DNA of 64,000 bases from Natrinema hispanicum (GTDB lineage: Archaea; Halobacteriota; Halobacteria; Halobacteriales; Natrialbaceae), in NCBI RefSeq assembly GCF_004217335.1, contig NZ_SHMP01000006.1, forward strand, positions 1 through 64,000, in the 5' to 3' direction. Positions within the stretch are counted from its first letter, which is position 1; each line of letters starts with the position of its first letter. A program made the position numbers and the translations under genes. Under the pieces are notes generated by a model. That model did not search any database and was not told the origin of the DNA. It saw nothing but the letters and a program-made list of their open reading frames with translations. Below, one piece after another: positions 49,076 through 57,974 of the stretch.

Positions 49076-49165
49076 ACACTGCCGACACCGGCCATCCCCT
49101 TCTGACCGCGTCTCGATAACGATCTGAGCCGTCGCCACGAACGCGAGGCGAGCGCTCGAATCGAC

Positions 49166-49627
49166 TCAGCCGTGCATCGTTTGCTCATTGAGCCAGACGA
49201 CTTCCCGGCCCTCGATCTCGAGGCGTCCCTTGATATGGGTCGTGTTCACCTGCGGTGGCTCAAGCGCGGCGGGTCGAACGTCGCTGGTCGTTCCCACGTC
49301 GTCGATCAGCCAGCCGTAATACCGACCGGTGTCGTCGGTGGCGTCGAAGACGAGCAGTTTCGGCGCATCGACGCGAGCCATTGTGCGAAACGACGCGCCG
49401 AACACCCGCGGGAGGTCGACCACCCTGACCCGCTCGCCGGCGACGGTGATCGCCCCCGCGTTCCACGGATCGTCGGCGTCCGCGAGTGCGGAGTCGTCCG
49501 CGATGCCGAGGACTGAGGCGACCGACTCGGCGCTGACACAGTAGCGTCGATCCTCGAGGTCGAACGTGAGGACGGTCACCCGTTTGTCGTCGGCGGTTGC
49601 CCCATCGTGGTTCGGTGCCGGTCCCAT
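49166..49627 (-). CDS. cheW: CheW-type chemotaxis adaptor (divergent copy)
   Basis: 153 residues with a single CheW domain: VTVLTFDLEDRRYCVSAESV, NAGAITVAGERVRVVDLPRV and LVFDATDDTGRYYGWLIDDV. CheW couples transducers to CheA. This is a second, more divergent copy, on the opposite strand to the main che operon, with a 140-base divergent promoter region between them. It may serve a distinct receptor set. Confidence 0.88.
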   Translation of the reverse strand: MGPAPNHDGATADDKRVTVLTFDLEDRRYCVSAESVASVLGIADDSALADADDPWNAGAITVAGERVRVVDLPRVFGASFRTMARVDAPKLLVFDATDDTGRYYGWLIDDVGTTSDVRPAALEPPQVNTTHIKGRLEIEGREVVWLNEQTMHG

Positions 49628-49767
49628 TTACTCTGAACACGGTCGACGGAGAAAATGAACGCACCGAATCGTTCAACCGGATGGTAACGATGGCGATAGA
49701 TAAATCGAATGAACACACACGTGGGAGTCAACGTTTTAGTGGTGGACTCTGATACACGAACAGGACG

Positions 49768-50556
49768 ATGGCCCCGGATCTCTCAGAAAAGCTTCTTGGA
49801 ATCGATATCGACGGCACCGATCGACCCCGCGAGTCGGGCAGTGCCGACGCCGATGGCGACGACGAAGACGTCGTTCAGTTCGTCTTCGTTACCGTCGGAG
49901 AATACCGATTCGCGCTGCCGGTCGACGCCGTCAGAACGGTCACGGAACCGCCCACGGAGGTGACTCGAGTGCCACGAACGCCGCCTGCGATCGAGGGGCT
50001 GATGGACCTTCGTGGTGAGATTACAGCAGTCATCGATCCGCGGGTTCACTTCCCGACCCCCGAGATCGACACGGGGCGTGAGCGGCTGGTCGTGTTCGAC
50101 CGCCCGAGCGATCGGCAATCGGCTGCGATCCGCGTCGACAACGTGATCGGCGTCGAGGTCGTCCCCGAGAGCAACGTGATCGACGACGACAGTGTCGCCG
50201 ACAGTCCCCTCTCCGGCGATGCCCTCGAGCATCCGTTGGTCGTCGCACTCGTCACACAGGAACACGAGCGATCACAGTCTGACGAGTCGACGAACGTGAC
50301 CGCAAGCGGCCGCGCAGATGATGGGACCGGTATCTCCGAGTCCAGTATCGGCGACGCGTCGACGCTGTCGTCGGGTGGTGGCGCGAGCGGTGGGTTCGGC
50401 GGTTCGATCGGCGAGACGTTCGAGATCGAATCGGCTGAAGACGTCAACGACGAACCCGATGGCGACGCGACCAATGGCGTGACACAGGAGATCGTGATCG
50501 AGGCAACCGCACTCATCGATGTCGAACGGATGCTGTTGGCGTCAGGACAGCAGTGA
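49768..50556 (+). CDS. cheW: CheW chemotaxis adaptor with C-terminal extension
   Basis: 262 residues. The CheW domain occupies about residues 35-170 (QFVFVTVGEYRFALPVDAVR, TPPAIEGLMDLRGEITAVID, LVVFDRPSDRQSAAIRVDNV). Beyond it lies an unusual Ser/Gly- and Asp-rich tail (SSGGGASGGFGGSIG) that ends in VTQEIVIEATALIDVERMLL, typical of the last CheW strand and helix, so the domain is split by an insertion. First gene of the che operon. The stop TGA is the first part of a dispersed repeat. Confidence 0.88.
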   Translation: MAPDLSEKLLGIDIDGTDRPRESGSADADGDDEDVVQFVFVTVGEYRFALPVDAVRTVTEPPTEVTRVPRTPPAIEGLMDLRGEITAVIDPRVHFPTPEIDTGRERLVVFDRPSDRQSAAIRVDNVIGVEVVPESNVIDDDSVADSPLSGDALEHPLVVALVTQEHERSQSDESTNVTASGRADDGTGISESSIGDASTLSSGGGASGGFGGSIGETFEIESAEDVNDEPDGDATNGVTQEIVIEATALIDVERMLLASGQQ

Positions 50557-50637
50557 GACGGGCTGCTGTCCCGATCTCCCGGTGGGCCCGCAGTGCGGGG
50601 TGCGGTCCCACCGGCACTGACTGACAGGAGTCCGTAT
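50554..50637 (+). repeat. Dispersed palindromic repeat, copy C
   Basis: From TGAGACGGGCTGCTG to ACAGGAGTCCGTAT. The hairpin part CCGGTGGG...CCCACCGG with inner CCGCA...TGCGG is the best preserved of the three copies. It starts on the cheW stop codon. It lies in the 279-base gap before cheY and may act as a transcription attenuator or processing hairpin. Confidence 0.75.
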
Positions 50638-50763
50638 AAGAGACTCTATCGCTAAACTGGTCAATCGATACAAAATCCGGTCGGCAGGCGGGACACGCAC
50701 GGCCGCAACCGAACCACGTTCGAGACCGCAGTCCACGTGGAATCTCCGGATCGTCTCTGACAT

Positions 50764-50798
50764 TTATCACGACTGATAATGGGGAGACAGCATTTATG
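50764..50798 (+). promoter_or_regulatory. cheY promoter region with inverted repeat
   Basis: Perfect inverted repeat TTATCA-CGAC-TGATAA at 50764-50779, followed by a TATA-like TTTATGG at about 50793. The predicted start is near 50822, 14 bases before the cheY ATG. The repeat lies about 20 bases upstream of the TATA box, a site that suits an activator. Confidence 0.45.
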
Positions 50799-50835
50799 GT
50801 AGTTGTATCGCTACCAGAATTTGGTGTACTACTGA

Positions 50836-51198
50836 ATGTCGACAGGGGTGCTCATCGTGGACGACTCTCATTTTATGCGAAACCTATTGCGCCAGATTCT
50901 GGAACAAGATTATCGCATCGTCGGAGAGGCGTCTAACGGGGCAGAGGCCGTCAAAATGTACAAAGAACACGACCCCGACGTCGTCATGATGGACATCGTG
51001 ATGCCCAAATGCAACGGCATCAAGGCGACCGCAGCGATCAAGAAGATCGATCCGGACGCCCGCGTCATCATGTGTACGAGCGTCGGCCAGCGTGAGAAGA
51101 TGAAACTCGCCGTGAAGGCTGGTGCGGACGGCTACGTCACGAAACCGTTCGAAGAACCCAGCGTCAGAAAGGCCCTTTCAGACGTCGTTGCGGCATGA
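50836..51198 (+). CDS. cheY: Chemotaxis response regulator CheY
   Basis: 120-residue receiver domain. The phosphoacceptor is Asp53 in VVMMDIVMP, acidic pair Asp9-Asp10 (IVDDSHF), conserved Thr/Ser in MCTSVG, and Lys in YVTKPF. In haloarchaea phospho-CheY acts on the archaellum through CheF adaptors. The cheB gene overlaps its end by four bases. Confidence 0.96.
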   Translation: MSTGVLIVDDSHFMRNLLRQILEQDYRIVGEASNGAEAVKMYKEHDPDVVMMDIVMPKCNGIKATAAIKKIDPDARVIMCTSVGQREKMKLAVKAGADGYVTKPFEEPSVRKALSDVVAA

Positions 51199-52412
51199 CG
51201 AGAGCACTCGTTGTCGACGACTCGAGGTTCATGCGGACAGTCATCGGCAACGCACTCGGTGACGCCGGCTACGAGGTGGAAACAGCTGCGAACGGTTCGG
51301 AGGCCGTCGCGCTCGCCAGCACGTTCGATCCGGACGTCATCACGATGGACGTCGAGATGCCCGAGTTAGACGGCATTGACGCCGTCGAACGGATCATGAC
51401 GACGAACCCGGCCCCGATTCTCATGCTCAGTGTCTACACCGAACGCGGGGCGGAGGCGACACTCGATGCGTTAGAGCGTGGTGCCGTCGACTTTCTCCAC
51501 AAACCCGATGGTTCCGATTCGCGGACCATCGTCCAGTTGACTGACGAGGTCGTCACGAAAGTCGACGATCTCGCCGATGCGAACGTCTCGACGGTAGCGC
51601 TCGCTCGAGCCACCGCGACGGCCCACGCGACCCGCTCGAGGGTCGCCGGCAACCCGCGGCCAGGGCAAGGGACAACCACCGGAAACGCCGTCGCCGGCGG
51701 CAGTGGCGACGTGCAGGTATCCGGTGATCATGGGCCGGCCGGGCCGAACGCACGCTCTGCAATCGAGTCGCTGTCGGAGGCCGACGAAGACACAGCGTCG
51801 CTTCCCGCCGAGCGGACAACCGCGCCAACGATCGTCCTCGGAGCGTCGACCGGCGGCCCGAAGATCGTCGAACGTCTGTTCGAGCAGCTGCCGGCCGACC
51901 TCGAGGCGAAAGTGCTGGTCGTCCAGCACATGCCCCCCGGATTTACGGAACGGTTCGCTGACCGGCTCGATGCCCACAGCGCATACGACGTCTTCGAGGC
52001 GTCCGACGGCGAGTGGCTCGAGCCCGGCGACGTCGCAGTCGCACCGGGTGACTCCCATCTCGAGGTTGCCTCCGCGGTCGACGACTGTCTCCGCGTGCGA
52101 CTCAGCGACGGCGAGCGAGTCCACGGCGTACGACCGTCGATCGACGTGACGATGGAAAGCGCCGCCGATGCGGTCACAAGCGGGCTCTGTGGGGTCGTAT
52201 TGACCGGGATGGGATTCGATGGCGCGGCCGGTATTGAGGCGATCAAAGCCGCAGAGGGCTATACGATCGCACAGGACAAGGCGACGAGCCCCGTCTTTGG
52301 CATCCCCTGTCAGGCAATCAAAACCGGCTGTGTCGACACGGTCGCACCCGCAGACGGGGTCGTCGACGCCATCGTCGACGCGTTCACGACGGACGGTGAG
52401 AACGATGACTGA
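51195..52412 (+). CDS. cheB: Chemotaxis methylesterase CheB
   Basis: 405 residues. An N-terminal receiver domain (phosphoacceptor Asp52, ITMDVEMPELDG) is linked by an Ala/Gly/Ser-rich segment (about 135-205) to the methylesterase domain. The catalytic Ser218 is in LGASTGGPK, the His in VVQHMPPGFT, and the Asp in GMGFDGAAGIEA. CheB removes methyl groups from, and deamidates, transducers. It overlaps cheY by four bases and its end overlaps the start of cheA. Confidence 0.95.
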   Translation: MTRALVVDDSRFMRTVIGNALGDAGYEVETAANGSEAVALASTFDPDVITMDVEMPELDGIDAVERIMTTNPAPILMLSVYTERGAEATLDALERGAVDFLHKPDGSDSRTIVQLTDEVVTKVDDLADANVSTVALARATATAHATRSRVAGNPRPGQGTTTGNAVAGGSGDVQVSGDHGPAGPNARSAIESLSEADEDTASLPAERTTAPTIVLGASTGGPKIVERLFEQLPADLEAKVLVVQHMPPGFTERFADRLDAHSAYDVFEASDGEWLEPGDVAVAPGDSHLEVASAVDDCLRVRLSDGERVHGVRPSIDVTMESAADAVTSGLCGVVLTGMGFDGAAGIEAIKAAEGYTIAQDKATSPVFGIPCQAIKTGCVDTVAPADGVVDAIVDAFTTDGENDD

Positions 52413-55400
52413 GTATCTGACAGAGTTCGTGCAGGAAAGCGAAGAACGGATCACAGAACTGAACAACGCCTTGCTCACCCTCGAGCGCGATCCCGACGAC
52501 GAGGCGGCGATGGAGAACATCTTCCGGATCGCACACACGCTCAAGGGCAACTGCGGGGCGATGGGGCTCGAATCGGCCAGCGATCTCGCCCACGCGATCG
52601 AAGACGTCCTCGACGCCGTCCGCGGTGACGACCTCAAGGTCTCCCCAGGGCTGATGGACGACGTCTTCGACGCCGTCGACGAACTCGAGACGATGGTCGA
52701 CGAGGTCGCTGCAGACGGCGAGATCGAGACCGATCCGTCGGCGACGATCGCCGCGCTTCGGAGCCGCCTCGACGGTGCGGATAGCGAGGCAGCGACGGGA
52801 TGTACCGTCCCCTCGGACGACGAGATCGACGCGGTGTGTTCGCGGTTCGATCCGCCGGCAGACGACACCCACGACGTCTACCTCACCCGGCTTGCGATCT
52901 CCGAGCGCGAGGACATCAACAACGGGGAGTTGGTCGTCGATGCGTTGATCGATGCCTTCGATCTGATCGGCACCGATCCGCCACAGTCCCAGATCGCGGC
53001 CGACGAGTACGACGGCCGCTTCGATGCCGTCTTCGCCACCGCGGTCGGCGAAACCGCGATCGCCTCCGGTCTCGAGCCGGTCGACGAGGTCGATGACTTC
53101 GAGATCGTCGACGTGACCGACCGGTTCGAGACTCCCGGCGAGTCGGCCCAGTCGACAGCCGACACTGACCAAGCCGACGACATTTCGTCCGAAGAGGCTC
53201 AGGAGCTCGAAGTCGACGAACTCCTCGACGAGTTCGACGAGTTCGACAACCTAGACGAACAGGTCGAAACCATCGACGACGACGAGCTCGAGCCCTTCGA
53301 CGACATGGGCGAAGCCGGCTCGTTCGACGACTTACTCGGCGAGGACGAAATGGGCGAACTCGACGACGAGCCGGGCGACTCACCTGTCGACCCCGCTTCC
53401 GACGCGACGACCGCCGGTTCGACCGGGGCAGCAGATGACGACGCAGCTGCAGTCGACGACGACCCCGACGATGTCGACGATGCCAGTGCGGTCTTCGACG
53501 AGCTCAAAGACGAGGTCGAGATGGTCGGCTTCGACGAATTGCAAGACGAACTCGACGAACTCGAGTTCGACGAGTTCGATGACGAGGAGGAAGTCGGCAT
53601 GGACGAACTCCTCGGCGAGGACGCTGCCGACGGTCCGTTTCTCGACGAAGACGCGTCCGAAAGCGAAGTCGACGACGTGCTGGTCGATGCGCCAGCCGGC
53701 GACGACGAGTTCGACGATGTCGACGTCGATGCGATCGTCGAGACCGGCGAGACGAGCACGGACGAGCTCGAGCCAGCCGACGAGACGGTCGAAGACGCGG
53801 ACACCGACGATAGTGCGACGGCCGACGACCTCGAGACGGCAGACACCGACGAAGGAGACGTTGACACCGACGACAGTGGCTTCGAACCCGCCGATGAGTT
53901 CGAGACCGGCGACGACGGCGATGCCGTCGCTGAGGACTCGTTCGATGTGGACGTCACTGACACCGACGAGACGTTCGGCGAATCGGCTGTCGCCGACGCG
54001 TTCGACTCCGCGGACGCCGACGACGCGCTCGGAGACGAGACGGCCGAGTCGGACCCGTTCGAGACGGCGACTGCCTCGTTCGACGACGATGAATTCGACG
54101 ATCCCACCACTGATTCGTTCGAGGGTACTGACGACGACTTCGAGACTGGTGACGCCGACTTCGAGGACATCCTCGACGACGACGTGTTCGACGGGACCGA
54201 GGCCTTCGACAGCGCCGATGTCGGATTCGACGCGACCGATTCGGAGGCTGGTGACGACTCGAGCGCACCGTCGACGGCGTCATTCGGTGACGATGCAGCC
54301 GATTCTGCTGCCGATGCGGCCGATGACGGCGTCGTGCGGATCGTCGACGAACCCGAGTTGGTGATTCCGGATATCGACGTCCCCGAACGAGACGAGCAAC
54401 CGGACGACGACGAGACGGACGAGGTCCAGTCGGTTCGCGTCGATATCGAGCAGATCGATTCACTGCTGACGCTCGTCGAGGGGCTCGTGACGAGCCGCGT
54501 TCGGCTCCGACACGCCGCCGAGGTCGACGAGGATGAGGCTGCCATCCAGACGGAACTCGACGCGCTGTCGGATCTGACGACCGATCTCCAAGAGACTGTG
54601 ATGGACATTCGGCTGGTGCCACTCGAGACGGTGACCAACCGGCTGCCACGAGTCGTCCGCGACATTGCACGCGATCAGGACAAGCAGGTCGCCTTCGAGA
54701 TGATCGGCGAGGACGTCGAACTCGACCGGGGTATCCTCGATCGGATCGGAGATCCGCTGATTCATCTGGTTCGCAACGCCGTCGATCACGGGATCGAATC
54801 GCCTGACGTTCGCGAGGCGGCCGGCAAGCCCCCCGAAGGTACCGTCGAGGTTCACGCCGAGCGCGAACGCGACCGCGTGACGATCACGGTCGAGGACGAC
54901 GGGGGCGGCCTCGATCCCGACCGCCTGCGCGCTGAGGCAGTCGACGCTGACGTGCTCACGGATGACGAGGCGGCCGCGATGGCCGACGAGGAGGTCTACG
55001 ACCTCATCTTCCATTCCGGCCTCTCGACGGCCGACGAGGTGACCGACGTCAGCGGTCGCGGCGTCGGGATGGACGTCGTCAAGCGGACGGTCGAGGACCT
55101 CGAGGGAACGGTCTCGATCGACAGCGAGGAGGGCGCGGGGACGACCGTCACGATGACGCTCCCCGTGACAGTCGCGATTGACGAGATCCTGTTCGTCGAA
55201 AGCGGCGGCGAGGAGTTCGGCGTCCCGACCAAGGCCGTCCGCGACGTCGAGTCCGCACGGGCCATCGAGACTGTCGACGGCGAGGCCGTCCTCCCCGGCG
55301 AGGTCGGCGACTATCCAGTCGTCTCGCTGGCCGACGTCCTCGAGACACCGGCCGCCGGCGAAAACGGCGACGGGATGGTCGTCCGCATCCGCGGGGAGGT

Positions 55401-55557
55401 CCGCGAGGTCGCCTTGTACTGTGACGAGATCCGTGGCCAACAGGAGGTCGTCGTCAAGCCGTTCGAAGGCTTTATGAGCGGCGTCCCGGGGATCAGCGGT
55501 GCGACGGTTCGGGGGCGAGGGGAGGTAGTCAACATTCTAGACGTGACGACACTATGA
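52405..55557 (+). CDS. cheA: Chemotaxis histidine kinase CheA with very long acidic linker
   Basis: 1050 residues, far longer than the 650-670 I recall for other haloarchaeal CheA. P1/Hpt domain with phosphorylated His44 (IAHTLKGNCGAMG); a P2-like region up to about 245; then roughly 430 residues (about 247-675) of Asp/Glu/Thr/Ser-rich linker; then dimerisation (P3), ATP-binding (NAVDHGIE, DDGGGLD, GRGVGMD) and CheW-like P5 domains. The start at 52405 overlaps the cheB stop by eight bases. The frame is uninterrupted and GC-rich throughout, so the linker is real coding sequence, probably grown by slippage of Asp/Glu codons. Confidence 0.93.
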   Translation: MTEYLTEFVQESEERITELNNALLTLERDPDDEAAMENIFRIAHTLKGNCGAMGLESASDLAHAIEDVLDAVRGDDLKVSPGLMDDVFDAVDELETMVDEVAADGEIETDPSATIAALRSRLDGADSEAATGCTVPSDDEIDAVCSRFDPPADDTHDVYLTRLAISEREDINNGELVVDALIDAFDLIGTDPPQSQIAADEYDGRFDAVFATAVGETAIASGLEPVDEVDDFEIVDVTDRFETPGESAQSTADTDQADDISSEEAQELEVDELLDEFDEFDNLDEQVETIDDDELEPFDDMGEAGSFDDLLGEDEMGELDDEPGDSPVDPASDATTAGSTGAADDDAAAVDDDPDDVDDASAVFDELKDEVEMVGFDELQDELDELEFDEFDDEEEVGMDELLGEDAADGPFLDEDASESEVDDVLVDAPAGDDEFDDVDVDAIVETGETSTDELEPADETVEDADTDDSATADDLETADTDEGDVDTDDSGFEPADEFETGDDGDAVAEDSFDVDVTDTDETFGESAVADAFDSADADDALGDETAESDPFETATASFDDDEFDDPTTDSFEGTDDDFETGDADFEDILDDDVFDGTEAFDSADVGFDATDSEAGDDSSAPSTASFGDDAADSAADAADDGVVRIVDEPELVIPDIDVPERDEQPDDDETDEVQSVRVDIEQIDSLLTLVEGLVTSRVRLRHAAEVDEDEAAIQTELDALSDLTTDLQETVMDIRLVPLETVTNRLPRVVRDIARDQDKQVAFEMIGEDVELDRGILDRIGDPLIHLVRNAVDHGIESPDVREAAGKPPEGTVEVHAERERDRVTITVEDDGGGLDPDRLRAEAVDADVLTDDEAAAMADEEVYDLIFHSGLSTADEVTDVSGRGVGMDVVKRTVEDLEGTVSIDSEEGAGTTVTMTLPVTVAIDEILFVESGGEEFGVPTKAVRDVESARAIETVDGEAVLPGEVGDYPVVSLADVLETPAAGENGDGMVVRIRGEVREVALYCDEIRGQQEVVVKPFEGFMSGVPGISGATVRGRGEVVNILDVTTL

Positions 55558-55591
55558 ACGAACGCGAACATCCAACCCTACGGAGGAACCC

Positions 55592-56197
55592 ATGACGATG
55601 ATGGTCGACATTCGAAAGCTGAGTTTCATAAACGAGATGGCAAAAGTCGGAACGAACGGCGTCGCCGACAACATGAGTAAACTGACCGGCGAGGACGCCC
55701 AGATGGAGGTCACCAAGACGAACTTCATCGACGTCGACGACATCGAGTCCCAGCTCGATGGCGGCAAGCGGGTCGGCGTCCGCGTCCGGCTGCTCGACGA
55801 ACCCCACGGACACATCCTCATTCTCTTTCCCGAGGCGAGCGCGAAGAAGATCACGGCGATCATGCTGCGCGATGTCGTCGACGATATGGGCGACGTCTCC
55901 GGAAAGATGGCCAGAAGCGCCGTCGAAGAGATGGGCAATATGATGGCCAGCGGCTTTATCGACGGCTGGGCCGACGTCCTCGGGCGTGCGATCGACATCG
56001 CCGCGCCACAACTCGTCTACGCACCCGCTGGCGACATCGTTACCCGGACGGCCAGTCTCGGCGGCGACGATCTCGCGCTGTTTTTCGATTCGGATCTGGC
56101 AGTCCCCAGCTACCAGATCGAAGCCGAGATCTACGCCTTCCCCGACTTAGAAGAGTTCGTCGAAATGGTCAACGATATCGACGTCCAAACCGCATGA
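55592..56197 (+). CDS. cheC: CheC-type phosphatase
   Basis: 201 residues, CheC/CheX/FliY phosphatase family. The active-site pair is Glu113 and Asn116 in AVEEMGNMMASGF; the second half has only a partial match. CheC dephosphorylates CheY-P and binds CheD. A strong Shine-Dalgarno GGAGGA lies eight bases ahead of the ATG, unlike the leaderless genes, which fits translation inside an operon. Several ATGs are clustered at the start (ATGACGATGATG). Confidence 0.9.
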   Translation: MTMMVDIRKLSFINEMAKVGTNGVADNMSKLTGEDAQMEVTKTNFIDVDDIESQLDGGKRVGVRVRLLDEPHGHILILFPEASAKKITAIMLRDVVDDMGDVSGKMARSAVEEMGNMMASGFIDGWADVLGRAIDIAAPQLVYAPAGDIVTRTASLGGDDLALFFDSDLAVPSYQIEAEIYAFPDLEEFVEMVNDIDVQTA

Positions 56198-57462
56198 AAC
56201 TTGACGTCAACGCACTGGGAACGTTCTACCGGATGGCTCGAGAGGGGGCCGGTCTCGCGGCGGGCCGACTCACGCACATGCTCGGCGTCGAGACGCAACT
56301 CGGCGTGACGAAACTCAACTTCATGCGTGGCGAGGAGATCCGCCACGATTTCGAGGATGGGACCGAGAAGGTCGGCGTCCGCGTCAAGCTGACCGGCGCG
56401 ATCGAGGGGTACTCGATCGTCGTCTTCGAGCGCGAAAGCGCACTCCGGGTCGTCGAAACGCTGCTCTCGGAAGCGGGCCCCGACGCTGCCGTCGACGCCG
56501 ACGTCACTGATGTCGACGCGTTCGACGACATGACCGAAAGCGCCGCGACCGAGGTCGGCCACATCATGAACAGCGGTTTCATCGACGGTTGGGCCGACGT
56601 GCTCGAGGCAGTCATCGACGTTTCGACGCCGGAGTTCGTTGAGGGCCAAACCGCCGAGCCGTTTTTCGGCGACATCGACGAAGCACCATCCGACGACGAC
56701 CTCGCCTTGCTCTTCCAGAGTCGGATCGAGACCGTCGGCACCGAAGTCGGATTCAATCACTACCTTCTGCCGAAACGCGAGTCGATGTCGCAGCTTTTAG
56801 ACCGGCTTCGCACCAGCGACGGCATCGAGTACGACAAACTCGAGGGCTTCGACCGGATGGCCGAACGCGGGGCCAAAGAAGTCGCCGAGACCGCGACGAC
56901 GCTGACCGGGATCGACACCAGCGTCGAGATTCGCCGGCTCAACTTCGTCTCGCTCGAGGCGATCCCCGAACAGGTGGCAAACGAAACGCTCGTCGGCGCT
57001 GCCTTCGAGTTCGACGGGCTGCCGAGTGGCTATCTGCTCTTCCTGTTCGACGAGGAGTCGGCCCACGAAATCGTCGACGCGATGGTCCCCATGGCAGTCG
57101 ACGAGGACGGCTTCGGCGAGATGGGGACCAGCGCGATCAAAGAGCTGGGCAACATCATGGCCAGTGGCTTTCTCGACGGCTGGGCGAACGTCCTCGATAC
57201 GACGATCGACCACTCGACGCCGGAGTTCATCCACGATATCGGCGCTGCGGCCGTCGATCCCGTGATCATCCAGCTCGGCGAAAACCAGGACTTCGCGTTC
57301 GTCTTCGACACGATCGTCGTCGCCGACGGCCGCGAGTTCGACTGTCAGGTGTACGCGATCCCCGACGAGTCGGACTTAGAGCGGGCACTGAACAACCTCG
57401 AGGTCGATCGGATCGAGGAGACGCCGACGACGGCGGAGTTTCAGGAAGTCGATAACACATGA
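56194..57462 (+). CDS. cheC: Two-domain CheC-type protein
   Basis: 422 residues, two CheC domains in tandem. Domain 2 has an intact active-site pair Glu317-Asn320 (KELGNIMASGF). Domain 1 has Glu120 but His123 in place of Asn (TEVGHIMNSGF), so its phosphatase site is probably altered. Both repeats share GFxDGWAxVL. Such double CheC proteins occur in haloarchaea. It overlaps cheC and cheD by four bases at each end. Confidence 0.88.
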   Translation: MKLDVNALGTFYRMAREGAGLAAGRLTHMLGVETQLGVTKLNFMRGEEIRHDFEDGTEKVGVRVKLTGAIEGYSIVVFERESALRVVETLLSEAGPDAAVDADVTDVDAFDDMTESAATEVGHIMNSGFIDGWADVLEAVIDVSTPEFVEGQTAEPFFGDIDEAPSDDDLALLFQSRIETVGTEVGFNHYLLPKRESMSQLLDRLRTSDGIEYDKLEGFDRMAERGAKEVAETATTLTGIDTSVEIRRLNFVSLEAIPEQVANETLVGAAFEFDGLPSGYLLFLFDEESAHEIVDAMVPMAVDEDGFGEMGTSAIKELGNIMASGFLDGWANVLDTTIDHSTPEFIHDIGAAAVDPVIIQLGENQDFAFVFDTIVVADGREFDCQVYAIPDESDLERALNNLEVDRIEETPTTAEFQEVDNT

Positions 57463-57974
57463 AAACCTACGGCACCGAACCAGGGGCACCGACACCGGTT
57501 CAGGTCGGCATCTCCGAACTGGCCATCAGCGACGGCGACGACACGCTCAAATCCTACGGACTGGGATCGTGTCTGGCTATCGCGCTTTACGATCCGAAAA
57601 CCGGAATCGGTGGCTTAGCCCACGCCATGTTACCCGACGGGGATGCCGCCGAAAACAGCGACCGCAAACCCGGCAAATACGCCGACACGGCGATCCGCGC
57701 GCTGCTCCGCCGAATGGTCGAGCAGGGTGCCCACTACACCGACGTCGAGGCGAAGATCGCCGGCGGCAGCGACATGTTCGAGTTCGAGAGCTTCGGCGAG
57801 GGCGTCGGCCAGCGAAACGTCGCGGCCGCGAAAGCCGAACTCGAGAAACTCGGCGTCCCGCTCGAGGCCGAAGACGTCGGCGGCGACTACGGCCGAACCG
57901 TCGAGTTTACACCCGGGACCGGGACGCTCATCGTCACGTCCTCGAACAGTGACAACGGAGTGACGAAGCTGTGA
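57459..57974 (+). CDS. cheD: Chemoreceptor glutamine deamidase CheD
   Basis: 171 residues. The catalytic Cys38 in YGLGSCLAIALYD and His55 in GGLAHAMLPDG are typical, followed by the KIAGGSDMFEFESF region. CheD deamidates transducer glutamines and is regulated by CheC and CheY-P. Start and stop overlap the adjacent che genes. Confidence 0.94.
   Translation: MKTYGTEPGAPTPVQVGISELAISDGDDTLKSYGLGSCLAIALYDPKTGIGGLAHAMLPDGDAAENSDRKPGKYADTAIRALLRRMVEQGAHYTDVEAKIAGGSDMFEFESFGEGVGQRNVAAAKAELEKLGVPLEAEDVGGDYGRTVEFTPGTGTLIVTSSNSDNGVTKL

Noticed and set aside
53199..54665. 488-codon frame on the minus strand opposite cheA
   Set aside because: It is almost pure Ser with few other residues, the mirror of the Asp/Glu codons of the CheA linker. 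No family or acidic composition, so a shadow.
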